This document shows positions 1 to 7,549 of a stretch of 15,996 nt of DNA, piece by piece (positions within the stretch are counted from its first letter, which is position 1; each line of letters opens with the position of its first letter). The notes below the pieces were generated by a model. The model was given only the letters and a program-made list of their open reading frames with translations, had not been told where the DNA came from and did not search any database. The stretch covers positions 1-15,996 of the forward strand of contig CAYUZY010000036.1 in assembly GCA_964448645.1 (NCBI GenBank). Direction: 5' to 3'. Position numbers and translations under genes: made by a program. This DNA comes from GCA-2719315 sp964448645 (GTDB taxonomy: Bacteria > Bacteroidota > Bacteroidia > Flavobacteriales > Flavobacteriaceae).

Positions 1-556
1 TTTGATGAATTGGATAAGGATAAGCCATTTCTCCAGATTTATTTTGATATTCATTTTCTAATTGATTTAAAGCCTTAACTCCTGTTCCAGTAACAGATTG
101 ATAAGTTGAAATCACTACTCTTTGTATATTAAAATTATTGTGCAAAGGGTTCAGAACCATAACTAGTTGAATTGTTGAACAATTTGGGTTTGCAATAATT
201 TTATCGTCACTAGTTAATATTGAAGAATTAATTTCAGGAACGATTAATTTAATTTTTGGATTCATTCTCCATGCTGAAGAATTATCAATAACTGTTGTTC
301 CTTTATCAACAAATTTTGGTGCCCAATTAAGAGAAGTTTCTGCACCAGCTGAAAAAAGAGCAATATCTGGTTTTAAATTCAAAGCCTCACTTAGACCAAT
401 CACAGAATAAGTTTTACCTTGAAATGAAACTTTTTTTCCAACAGAGCGTTCAGATGCTACTAAAATTAAATTATCAAATTTAATTTTTCTTTCAGCTAGA
501 ACTTCTAACATAACATTTCCTACCATTCCAGTGGCCCCAACTATGGCTATTTTCAT
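1..556 (-). CDS. asd: Aspartate-semialdehyde dehydrogenase, N-terminal part (3' end outside window)
   Basis: Catalyses NADPH-dependent reductive dephosphorylation of L-aspartyl-4-phosphate to aspartate semialdehyde, the branch point to lysine/diaminopimelate, threonine and methionine in the cytosol. I translated 185 codons from an ATG at 556. The protein opens with MKIAIVGATGMVGN, the Rossmann nucleotide-binding loop of the family. The active-site cysteine is C126 in IIANPNCSTIQ, followed by the YQSVTGTG segment at about residue 150. The C-terminal catalytic and dimerisation half lies beyond the left edge. The start is supported by its position directly before the first beta strand and by a promoter-like sequence just upstream (570-599). 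alr lies 99 bp upstream on the same strand. The family assignment is firm. Confidence 0.96.
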   Translation of the reverse strand, partial: MKIAIVGATGMVGNVMLEVLAERKIKFDNLILVASERSVGKKVSFQGKTYSVIGLSEALNLKPDIALFSAGAETSLNWAPKFVDKGTTVIDNSSAWRMNPKIKLIVPEINSSILTSDDKIIANPNCSTIQLVMVLNPLHNNFNIQRVVISTYQSVTGTGVKALNQLENEYQNKSGEMAYPYPIHQ

Positions 557-569
557 AAAAAAATTTATT

Positions 570-599
570 CAAAAGTAGGATTTAAAATTTATGAATCAA
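570..599 (-). promoter_or_regulatory. Predicted Bacteroidota-type promoter for asd
   Basis: Read on the minus strand, TTG (599-597), a 19-bp spacer and TACTTTTG (577-570) fit the Bacteroidota housekeeping consensus TTG-N17-23-TAnnTTTG exactly. The expected start of transcription is about 10 bases before the asd ATG at 556, so the leader would be very short. It would let asd be transcribed separately from alr. Inferred from the motif only. Confidence 0.45.
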
Positions 600-655
600 A
601 AACTAAACTTTTTTTATATCAAAATTTTATAATAATGTTATTATTAAAACAACAA

Positions 656-1747
656 CTAATTTTTAATAAAATTTCTAGGAACTCTATTTGAAATATTAGA
701 TAATAATTCATAAGAAATAGTTTTACAATTTTCAGAAATTGAAGCTGCAGAGATATTATTACCAAAGAGAATTGCTTCATCACCTACTTTACAATTTATT
801 TCAGTTACATCAATCATAATTATATCCATACAGACATTTCCCACTATATATGCTTTTTTATTTTTAATTGTAAACCATCCCTTTTGCATTCCAAATGATC
901 TTGGAATTCCATCTGCATGTCCTATTGGAATAACTCCTATTTTTGAATTTCTTTTTGCAAACCATCCATTATTATATCCAACACTATCACCTTTTTTAAC
1001 ATTATGAATTTGAAAAATTTTAGTTGTTAGGGAGCTAATTGGTAAAAGTTCTTTATCCCAATTAAAATGGTTAGCATAGCCATATAGAGATATGCCAGGT
1101 CTAACTGCATCTAGTTCAAGATCAGGATAATTAAAAATTCCAGAACTATTAAGGAGGTGAAAAAACGGTTTAATATTTTTTTCATTTTGGTATTTTGCAA
1201 TAATACTCTTAAAAAGTTTAATTTGTTTTTCAGAAGTTTTATTAGGTTTTTTTTCTTCACTTATTGAAAGATGCGAATAAACACTTTTTATAGTTAAAGA
1301 ACTTTTATTTAAAGAGTTTATTATCCAATTAGTTTCAGATGGAAGAAAACCAATACGATTTAAACCAGTATTATATTTTATATGGATTGGATAATTCTTA
1401 TGGGATTTTTTTTTAATTATATGATTGAACTTATTAAAAATTAACTTAGAATATATTGCAGGTTCAAGCTTATATTTATAGATATCTTCTAGAGTGTTTA
1501 ATTGAGGATAAAAAACAAGTATTGGAATATTAATTTTCTTTTTTTTTAAAGAGACTCCTTCGGAACTATAAGCAACTGCAATCATATCAGCTCCAAGGGA
1601 TTCTAATCTTTTTGCAATTGAAAATGAGTTACTACCATATGCATTTGCTTTTACAACTCCAATTAATTTTGTGGAATTTTTAAGTTTGTTTTTTATGGTA
1701 TAATAATTATGGTCTAGGTTTTTTAAAAAGATATTTAAAGAATTCAA
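656..1747 (-). CDS. alr: Alanine racemase
   Basis: PLP-dependent enzyme interconverting L- and D-alanine, which supplies D-Ala for peptidoglycan. The 363-residue length is normal for the free-standing enzyme; many Bacteroidota also have, or instead have, a fused MurF-Alr. The PLP lysine is K33 in GVVKANAYG. NTGLNRIGF (126-134) holds the conserved Arg. The second catalytic base is Y258 in VGYNNGW. IGHADGIPR (275-283), GNVCMD (303-308) and RVPRN (355-359) are family landmarks. The start is a TTG at 1747, directly preceded by an in-frame TAA, and there is no ATG before the essential N-terminal strand and K33. TTG is therefore the most plausible initiator, though this is unverified. It lies upstream of asd on the same strand and is divergent from the gene at 1903. 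Confidence 0.95.
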   Translation of the reverse strand: MNSLNIFLKNLDHNYYTIKNKLKNSTKLIGVVKANAYGSNSFSIAKRLESLGADMIAVAYSSEGVSLKKKKINIPILVFYPQLNTLEDIYKYKLEPAIYSKLIFNKFNHIIKKKSHKNYPIHIKYNTGLNRIGFLPSETNWIINSLNKSSLTIKSVYSHLSISEEKKPNKTSEKQIKLFKSIIAKYQNEKNIKPFFHLLNSSGIFNYPDLELDAVRPGISLYGYANHFNWDKELLPISSLTTKIFQIHNVKKGDSVGYNNGWFAKRNSKIGVIPIGHADGIPRSFGMQKGWFTIKNKKAYIVGNVCMDIIMIDVTEINCKVGDEAILFGNNISAASISENCKTISYELLSNISNRVPRNFIKN

Positions 1748-1902
1748 TTATAGAATGGTTATAATTACAAAATAAATTTATTTGAGGATTTTAAATTATT
1801 TTTTAGATAAAGTAAATTCCAAAAACATTTTGTATTTTTCAAAGTAAGTTAAAATTTCATGCAAATATATCAATAATTCGATCGGATATAGTTACTTATA
1901 TT
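1748..1902. promoter_or_regulatory. Divergent intergenic region between alr and the gene at 1903
   Basis: This 155-bp, strongly AT-rich gap must contain the promoters for alr (leftward) and for the 1903-rsmI-recJ run (rightward). A minus-strand TATATTTG at 1869-1862 matches the Bacteroidota -7 element, but I see no TTG at the proper distance. I see no convincing -7/-33 pair on the plus strand and no open frame of note. In related flavobacteria, as I recall, thymidine kinase sits between alr and rsmI; I see no remnant of it here. Confidence 0.4.
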
Positions 1903-2568
1903 ATGAATAAAAAAATAAAAAAAGCCCTTGTAAAAATTGCAAATGAAATAATTGATTTGAATAAAGATAAATTACTAGATGAAGAGGAAATTTTTAAAAA
2001 AGTTGGACAATTAAATGAAGTTTTATCTGTTTTTCGGTTTTTAAAAAACAATAAAATAACTAATTGGGAAATTCAAGAAAACAAATTAAATTCAATACTT
2101 AATGGAATTATTGGATATTCAGAATCAGATGAGGATTCTGCTAATGATGATTCTAAATTAGAAGTTGAACCTTTAATTGAAAAGATAAAAGATATAGTTA
2201 CTGAAATGCCAGAAAAAAATTTTGAAAACAACACTTTATCAAAAGTTTCTGAAGATCCAATTTTTGTTGAAAAAAAAATAGAGGAAAATTCTGAAGACTC
2301 TAAAAAAGAATTAAAAAAAAATGTTAATGATAAATTTATGAAGGGACTTCACATTGACTTAAATGATAGATTAGCTTTTACAAAACATTTGTTTTTAGAT
2401 AATAAATTAGAATATCAAAGAGTAATTTCTCAAATCACAACTTTTTCAAATATTGAAGAAGTTGAAAATTTTATTCAGAAAATGATTAAGCCTGAATATA
2501 ATAACTGGAAAGGAAAAGAAGATTATGAAAAAAGATTTTTAGAAGTTTTGTCTAAACTTTTTGAATAG
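1903..2568 (+). CDS. Conserved Bacteroidota protein of unknown function
   Basis: A 221-residue soluble protein without signal peptide or membrane segment. I do not know its function. Three parts are visible. The N-terminal helical region (1-65) is Lys/Glu rich. A low-complexity acidic linker (about 70-140) contains a run of Glu, Asp, Ser and Lys. The C-terminal block (147-221) looks globular and conserved: LHIDLNDRLAFTKHLF, then helical segments, a KPEYNNW element and the C-terminus FLEVLSKLFE. The block with 'LNDR-x-x-F-x-x-x-LF' resembles a family of Bacteroidota hypothetical proteins that I recall from memory; I cannot name a Pfam entry. Its ATG at 1903 opens the plus-strand run and rsmI follows 9 bp after its stop, so co-transcription is likely. 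The linker is typical of fast-evolving disordered sequence. Confidence 0.85.
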   Translation: MNKKIKKALVKIANEIIDLNKDKLLDEEEIFKKVGQLNEVLSVFRFLKNNKITNWEIQENKLNSILNGIIGYSESDEDSANDDSKLEVEPLIEKIKDIVTEMPEKNFENNTLSKVSEDPIFVEKKIEENSEDSKKELKKNVNDKFMKGLHIDLNDRLAFTKHLFLDNKLEYQRVISQITTFSNIEEVENFIQKMIKPEYNNWKGKEDYEKRFLEVLSKLFE

Positions 2569-2577
2569 ATTTAAATT

Positions 2578-3249
2578 ATGACATCTTTATATATTGTTCC
2601 AACTCCTATAGGAAATCTTAAGGATATTACTTTTAGGGCAATAGAAGTTTTAAAAAAGGTCGATTTGATTCTTGCTGAAGATACTAGGAATAGTTTTAAG
2701 CTTTTAAAGCATTATGAAATAAAAACTCCTTGTGAAAGTTTTCATATGCATAATGAGCATAAAAAGTTAAGTTATTTTATTGATAAAATAAAATCAGCTA
2801 AGGTACTTGCTCTAATTTCAGATGCTGGAACTCCAGGAATTTCAGATCCTGGGTATTTATTAATTAGAGAAGTAATTAATAATAATTTTTTAATAGAATG
2901 TCTTCCTGGAGCTACCGCTATTTTACCTCCACTTATACAAAGTGGATTTCCTATAGACAAATTTGTATTTGAAGGATTTTTGCCATTAAAAAAATCAAGA
3001 AAAAAAAGATTAGAATTTTTGTCTAATGAAAAAAGATCTATTGTTATTTTTGAGTCACCTCATAGAATAATTAAAACAATTAATGATTTGATCCTTTTTT
3101 TCGGAAAAGAAAGAAGAATATCTATATCTAGAGAATTAACAAAAATTCATGAAGAAAATTTTAGAGGAAATTTATTAGAGGCTTTATCTTTTTTGGAAAA
3201 TAAAAACCCCAAAGGAGAATTTGTAATTTGTATTGAAGGTAAAAAATAG
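2578..3249 (+). CDS. rsmI: 16S rRNA (cytidine(1402)-2'-O)-methyltransferase
   Basis: SAM-dependent enzyme that 2'-O-methylates C1402 in the decoding centre of 16S rRNA. The 223-residue protein is the short, Bacteroidota-like form, ending after the tetrapyrrole-methylase-type fold without the extra C-terminal domain of the E. coli enzyme. Landmarks: LYIVPTPIGNLKDIT (4-18), ILAEDTRNS (31-39), SDAGTPGISDPG (81-92), CLPGATA (108-114), FVFEGFLP (129-136) and IVIFESPHRI (155-164). The ATG at 2578 puts the protein start directly at the first beta strand, as in homologues. It lies 9 bp after the unknown gene, and the recJ ATG follows 7 bp after its stop. This tight packing suggests one transcript. 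Confidence 0.97.
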   Translation: MTSLYIVPTPIGNLKDITFRAIEVLKKVDLILAEDTRNSFKLLKHYEIKTPCESFHMHNEHKKLSYFIDKIKSAKVLALISDAGTPGISDPGYLLIREVINNNFLIECLPGATAILPPLIQSGFPIDKFVFEGFLPLKKSRKKRLEFLSNEKRSIVIFESPHRIIKTINDLILFFGKERRISISRELTKIHEENFRGNLLEALSFLENKNPKGEFVICIEGKK

Positions 3250-3256
3250 TCTATTA

Positions 3257-4948
3257 ATGAAATGGATTCCAATAAATGTTCCAAATCAAAAAGAAATTGA
3301 TTCATTAGCAAAAAAACTTTCAGTTGATTTATTGATTTCTAAAATTCTTGTTCAAAGAGGTATTAACACTTTTGATAAAGCAAAAAAATTTTTTCGCCCA
3401 AAGCTTGAAGATTTATATGATCCTTTTTTAATGAAGGATATGGATATTGCTGTTGATAGAATTCAAAAGGCAATTTCAAAAAAAGAAAGGATATTAATAT
3501 ATGGTGATTATGATGTTGATGGAGTTACTTCAGTCGCTCTTGTCTACTCATATTTAGTTAAGAATTATTCTAATATAATAAAATATATCCCTGACAGATA
3601 TAAAGAAGGTTATGGAATTTCTAGACAAGGAATAGATTATGCTAAAAAGGAAAAAGTCCATTTAATAATTTCTTTAGATTGCGGGATAACAGCTATTGAT
3701 AAAATTAATTATGCTAATGAATTAGAAATTGATTTTATTATTTGTGATCATCATATTCCATTAGAAAAATTACCAAATGCTATAGCGGTTTTGGACCCAA
3801 AAAGAAAAGATTGTAAATATCCATTTAAAGAGTTGTGTGGATGTGGAATTGGCTTTAAGTTAATTCAAGCATTAGCAGTTAAAGATAATAAACCTTTTGA
3901 TGATTTAATAGTTTATTTAGATTTGGTTGCAATAGCTATTGCTGCTGATATAGTTCCAATAATTGATGAAAATAGAGTTTTGGCCTTTTATGGTATAGAA
4001 CAAATTAATAAAAACCCTAGGACTGGTTTAAGAGAAATGACTAATTCAGTTAAATCAAAAATAAAAATTAATGATCTGGTTTTTAGAATTGCTCCAAGAA
4101 TTAATTCTTCTGGCAGAATGGACAAAGCAATAAGCTCAGTAGAATTATTAATTCAAAAAAATGATAAGAGTTTAGATGATTTATCTGAAAAAATTGAATT
4201 ATTAAATACAGAAAGAAGAATAAAGCAAGAAATAATAATTAATGAAGCGCTTGAAGAGATTAAAAATCAAAAAGAAAATAAAACATTTTCAACAACAGTT
4301 TATAAAGAAGATTGGCATAAGGGTGTCATAGGAATAGTTGCTTCTAAACTAATTGAATATTATTATAAACCTACAATTGTTTTAACAAAATCAGAGGGTT
4401 TAATTGTTGGATCTGTTAGATCTGTTAAAGGATTTGATATTTATAGTGTGTTGAAAAAGTGTAAAAAAGCATTAATTCAATTTGGAGGTCACAAATATGC
4501 AGCAGGAGTTACTCTTTATTCAAAAAAATTGGATGAATTCAAAAAACTGTTTGAGGAAAATGTTAAAAGTTCTATTTCAGAAGATCAAAGGATTAAATCT
4601 GTTAATTATGAATCAGAAATTAAATTTTCAGATATTACTAATAAATTTTATAGAATATTAAATCAATTAGCTCCTTTTGGACCTAAAAATAGTCAGCCAT
4701 TATTTGTTACCCATAAATGTTTAGATACAGGAGGTTCTCGTTTAGTTGGAAAAGAAAAAAATCATTTAAGATTAGAAGTTGTTGATAATTATGGAGTAGA
4801 AATTTCAGGTATTGCTTTTTCAAAAGCAAAGCATCTACTAGAGATAAAGAAACAAAAAAAGTTTTCTATACTTTATTCGATTGATCAAAATGAATACAAT
4901 GGAAAAAGTAATATTGAAATAAACGTAAGAGATTTTAGATTTGATTAA
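3257..4948 (+). CDS. recJ: Single-stranded-DNA-specific 5'-3' exonuclease RecJ
   Basis: DHH-superfamily nuclease acting in recombination, mismatch and base-excision repair by degrading 5' ssDNA ends. With the ATG at 3257 the product is 563 residues, a usual length. The open frame extends to a TTG at 3233 inside rsmI, but MKWIPINVPN at the ATG fits RecJ N-termini better and avoids the overlap. DHH domain: YGDYDVDGV (82-90), SLDCGIT (139-145), CDHHIP (163-168) and the LDLVAIAIAADIVP segment (221-234), the manganese-binding motifs. APRINSSGRM (279-288) follows. The DHHA1 domain has HKGVIGIVASKL (354-365), GSVRSVKGFD (385-394) and FGGHKYAAGV (409-418), then an OB-fold tail. All catalytic motifs are intact. 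It is the last gene of the run; the nadA promoter overlaps its stop. Confidence 0.97.
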   Translation: MKWIPINVPNQKEIDSLAKKLSVDLLISKILVQRGINTFDKAKKFFRPKLEDLYDPFLMKDMDIAVDRIQKAISKKERILIYGDYDVDGVTSVALVYSYLVKNYSNIIKYIPDRYKEGYGISRQGIDYAKKEKVHLIISLDCGITAIDKINYANELEIDFIICDHHIPLEKLPNAIAVLDPKRKDCKYPFKELCGCGIGFKLIQALAVKDNKPFDDLIVYLDLVAIAIAADIVPIIDENRVLAFYGIEQINKNPRTGLREMTNSVKSKIKINDLVFRIAPRINSSGRMDKAISSVELLIQKNDKSLDDLSEKIELLNTERRIKQEIIINEALEEIKNQKENKTFSTTVYKEDWHKGVIGIVASKLIEYYYKPTIVLTKSEGLIVGSVRSVKGFDIYSVLKKCKKALIQFGGHKYAAGVTLYSKKLDEFKKLFEENVKSSISEDQRIKSVNYESEIKFSDITNKFYRILNQLAPFGPKNSQPLFVTHKCLDTGGSRLVGKEKNHLRLEVVDNYGVEISGIAFSKAKHLLEIKKQKKFSILYSIDQNEYNGKSNIEINVRDFRFD

Positions 4949-4971
4949 ATGATTAAGTAAACTTAAATTTG
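4941..4971 (+). promoter_or_regulatory. Predicted Bacteroidota-type promoter for nadABC
   Basis: TTG (4941-4943), a 20-bp spacer and TAAATTTG (4964-4971) match the Bacteroidota sigma-A consensus TTG-N17-23-TAnnTTTG. The -33 element lies in the last codons of recJ. Transcription would start near 4977, about 25 bases before the nadA ATG at 5003. This implies that nadABC is its own unit. I see no clear operator for a NAD-responsive repressor in the 54-bp gap. Confidence 0.55.
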
Positions 4972-5002
4972 TTTTTTTAATTTATTGAAATAAATTACTT
5001 AA

Positions 5003-5998
5003 ATGAATTTTAAAGAGAATAATTTAATTGAGAAAATTAGTGATAAGGGTTTTTTGGATATAGCAATTCCGAAACAGCTTAATTTAATTAATGAAATAAA
5101 AAAATTAAAAAAAGAAAAAAATGCTGTTCTTTTAGTTCATTATTACCAAGATCCTCTTATTCAAGAATTGGCTGATTATCTCGGAGACAGTCTTTATTTA
5201 GCCCAAATGGCTTCGAAGATTAATAATGATAAAATAATTATTGCAGGGGTTCATTTTATGGCCGAAACTGCTAAAATTGTTAACCCAAGCAAGAAGGTTC
5301 TTTTGCCAGATTTAAAGGCAGGATGTTCACTTGCAGATTCCTGTCCCCCAAAGGACTTTAAATTATTCAAAAACAAGTATCCTGAAGCGATTGTGGTTAC
5401 TTATATTAATTGCTCCGCAGAGATAAAAACTTTAAGTGATATAGTTTGTACTTCTAGTAATGCTAAAAGAGTAATTGACTCAATTCCTAATGATAAAGAA
5501 ATAATTTTTGCCCCTGATAAAAATTTAGGAAAGTATTTAATAAAAGAAACAGGAAGAAATATGATTTTATGGAATGGATCTTGTATTGTTCATGAAGCTT
5601 TTTCCTTTGAAAAAATTTTAAAACTTTCTAATGACAATCCTGATGCTAAATTTATTGCTCATCCAGAGAGTGATTCTGCTGTTCTTGATTTTGCAAGTTT
5701 TGTAGGAAGCACTACAGGATTATTAAATTTCGTTCAAAGAGATTTATCAAAAAAATATATTGTAGCAACTGAAGTTGGAATTTTACATGAGATGCAAAAA
5801 AAATGTCCTGATAAAATTTTTATTCCAGCTCCAGTTCAAGATGATACATGCGCTTGTAGTGAGTGTGCATTTATGAAGATGAATACTCTAGAAAAACTAT
5901 ATAATTGTTTGCTATATGAATTTCCAGAAATTAATTTATCAAAAGAAATCATTTCTAAAGCAAAAAAGCCAATTGAGAGAATGTTAGAATTAGGCTGA
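5003..5998 (+). CDS. nadA: Quinolinate synthase
   Basis: [4Fe-4S] enzyme condensing iminoaspartate (from NadB) with dihydroxyacetone phosphate to quinolinate, the second step of de novo NAD synthesis. The protein has 331 residues with the three pseudo-symmetric domains. HYYQDPLIQELADYLGDS (46-63) is the first substrate loop. The three cluster ligands are most likely C108 (AGCSLADSCP), C194 (WNGSCIVHE) and C288 within CACSECAFM (283-291). YINCSAEIKT (134-143) and HPESDSAVLDF (220-230) are further family motifs, and SFVGSTTGLL (232-241) precedes the third cysteine region. The ATG at 5003 gives a normal N-terminus. The TGA stop at 5996-5998 is followed by the nadB ATG after 3 bp, so translation is probably coupled. 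Confidence 0.97.
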   Translation: MNFKENNLIEKISDKGFLDIAIPKQLNLINEIKKLKKEKNAVLLVHYYQDPLIQELADYLGDSLYLAQMASKINNDKIIIAGVHFMAETAKIVNPSKKVLLPDLKAGCSLADSCPPKDFKLFKNKYPEAIVVTYINCSAEIKTLSDIVCTSSNAKRVIDSIPNDKEIIFAPDKNLGKYLIKETGRNMILWNGSCIVHEAFSFEKILKLSNDNPDAKFIAHPESDSAVLDFASFVGSTTGLLNFVQRDLSKKYIVATEVGILHEMQKKCPDKIFIPAPVQDDTCACSECAFMKMNTLEKLYNCLLYEFPEINLSKEIISKAKKPIERMLELG

Positions 5999-6001
5999 TC
6001 A

Positions 6002-7549
6002 ATGGTTTCAGATGTATTAGTTATTGGATCGGGTATTTCAGGAATTACATTTTCTGTAAAATTAGCTTTAATTAATCCTAAAATTAATATTATTTTAATT
6101 TCTAAATCTAATTTAATGGAAACGAACACTCGTTATGCTCAAGGCGGGATAGCTGTAGTTTCAAATTTCAAAAAAGATTCATTTAAAAAACATATAGAGG
6201 ATACATTAAAAGCTGGAGCAGGAGAATGTAATGAAAATGTTGTTGATTTTGTTATAAAAGAAGGAAAGGAAAGAATCAGAGAATTAATTTCATGGGGAAC
6301 AAAATTCGATACTTACCAGAACAAATTAGATTTAGCTAGAGAAGCAGGTCATTCGGAAAACAGAATAATACATCATAAAGATCAAACTGGTGAGGAGATT
6401 CAAAAAAAACTTATTGAAAAAGTTAAATCATTTAGTAATATTGAGATTTTTGAAAACCATACATTAGTAGATTTAATTACGGATCATCATACTAAAACTA
6501 ATCATAATAAATGTTATGGTGCTTATGTAATTTCAAAAGAAAAAGAGGAGATTATTAAAATAAGTGCTAAAATCACTATTTTATCAACTGGAGGTGCAGG
6601 TAGTATATATTCTCATTCTACAAATCCTAGTATTGCAACTGGTGATGGTTTAGGTGCAGCATATAGAGCCAAAATTTTTATGGAAAATCTTCCTTTTGTT
6701 CAATTCCATCCTACAGCTTTATTTCATAAAATAAATGATAAAACCTTTTTAATTTCAGAGGCGTTAAGAGGAGCAGGTGCTTTATTAAGAAATTTAAAAG
6801 GAGAGATTTTTATGAAAAAATATGATTCAAGAGGAGAGTTGGCACCAAGAGATATTGTTGCTAGAGCTATTCAAATGGAGATGAATAATGAAAAAAATAA
6901 ATACGTCTATCTAGATTGCAGTTCAATTGAAATAAAAAAGTGGAGAAAGTATTTTCCTAAGATATTTAGTAATTGTTTATCAGTTGGAATAAAATTGCCA
7001 TCAGATATGATTCCAATAGTTCCTGCAGCTCATTATTTTTGTGGAGGTATAAAAGTAAATGAAAATGGAGAGTCAAGTTTAAAAAGTTTATACGCTATTG
7101 GTGAGTGTAGTTCAACAGGTCTTCATGGAGCTAATAGATTAGCTTCTAACTCTTTATTAGAATCTTTGGTTTTTTCTCATAGAGCAGCTGTAGATGTTTC
7201 AAAAATTTTAGCCTTAAAGAATAATTTTGAAATTAAAGTTCCAAATTGGAAAGGAGAAAAATCTGTAAGTAGTGAAATAATTAAAGAAGAAAAATTTCTG
7301 AGAAAAGAGTTACAAAAAACCATGAATGAAAAGGTTGGAATTTTTAAATTTAATAAAGGATTATATGAGGCTGAGAATAAAATATTAAATATTTATAATC
7401 AGGTAACTTTGCTGTATAATAAAAATAAACTTACTCAAAATTTGAGTGAGCTAAGAAATATGGTAAGTATTTCATATTTATTAATAAAGCAAGCTCAACA
7501 TATAAAATTTAATAAAGGAGTTTTTTATAATATAGATAATGAGAAATAA
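6002..7549 (+). CDS. nadB: L-aspartate oxidase (divergent C-terminus)
   Basis: FAD enzyme of the succinate dehydrogenase/fumarate reductase flavoprotein family that oxidises L-aspartate to iminoaspartate, feeding NadA. Dinucleotide-binding GSGISG (9-14), NTRYAQGGIAV (42-52), REAGHSENR (113-121), TGGAGSIY (196-203), QFHPTAL (234-240), EALRGAGA (253-260), PRDIVARA (282-289), AAHYFCGG (342-349) and GANRLASNS (376-384) are all present. By alignment from memory, E114, H236, R283, H344 and R379 match active-site residues of the E. coli enzyme. At 515 residues it is slightly short. The helical C-terminal domain is kept (LSELRNMV, 481-488), but the family's terminal motif (R-x-E-SRG-x-HY-x-x-DYP) has become KFNKGVFYNIDNEK. 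Its last 11 bases overlap nadC. Confidence 0.96.
   Translation: MVSDVLVIGSGISGITFSVKLALINPKINIILISKSNLMETNTRYAQGGIAVVSNFKKDSFKKHIEDTLKAGAGECNENVVDFVIKEGKERIRELISWGTKFDTYQNKLDLAREAGHSENRIIHHKDQTGEEIQKKLIEKVKSFSNIEIFENHTLVDLITDHHTKTNHNKCYGAYVISKEKEEIIKISAKITILSTGGAGSIYSHSTNPSIATGDGLGAAYRAKIFMENLPFVQFHPTALFHKINDKTFLISEALRGAGALLRNLKGEIFMKKYDSRGELAPRDIVARAIQMEMNNEKNKYVYLDCSSIEIKKWRKYFPKIFSNCLSVGIKLPSDMIPIVPAAHYFCGGIKVNENGESSLKSLYAIGECSSTGLHGANRLASNSLLESLVFSHRAAVDVSKILALKNNFEIKVPNWKGEKSVSSEIIKEEKFLRKELQKTMNEKVGIFKFNKGLYEAENKILNIYNQVTLLYNKNKLTQNLSELRNMVSISYLLIKQAQHIKFNKGVFYNIDNEK

Noticed and set aside
630..646. Perfect 7-bp hairpin TAATAAT-GTT-ATTATTA between alr and asd
   Set aside because: All A/T, no T-run directly after it on the minus strand, and such palindromes are expected by chance at this base composition. 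Not called a terminator.
1151..1159. AAGGAGGTG resembling a Shine-Dalgarno sequence on the plus strand
   Set aside because: It is antisense inside alr and no open frame follows; Bacteroidota rarely rely on such sites.
1862..1869. TATATTTG on the minus strand as the alr -7 promoter element
   Set aside because: It matches TAnnTTTG but no TTG lies 17-23 bp upstream, and it would be over 110 bases from the alr start. Kept only as a remark in the intergenic entry.
2772..2960. Open frame of 62 codons on the minus strand inside rsmI
   Set aside because: It is antisense to a well-conserved part of rsmI and has no recognisable motif. The other short frames antisense to nadA/nadB, nadC and the M23 gene (5836-6129, 7634-7867, 7969-8154, 10196-10414, 10979-11191) were dropped for the same reason.
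3233..3256. Longer recJ starting at TTG 3233
   Set aside because: It would overlap rsmI by 17 bp and add eight residues with no counterpart in RecJ N-termini; the ATG at 3257 lies 7 bp after the rsmI stop and fits the family.
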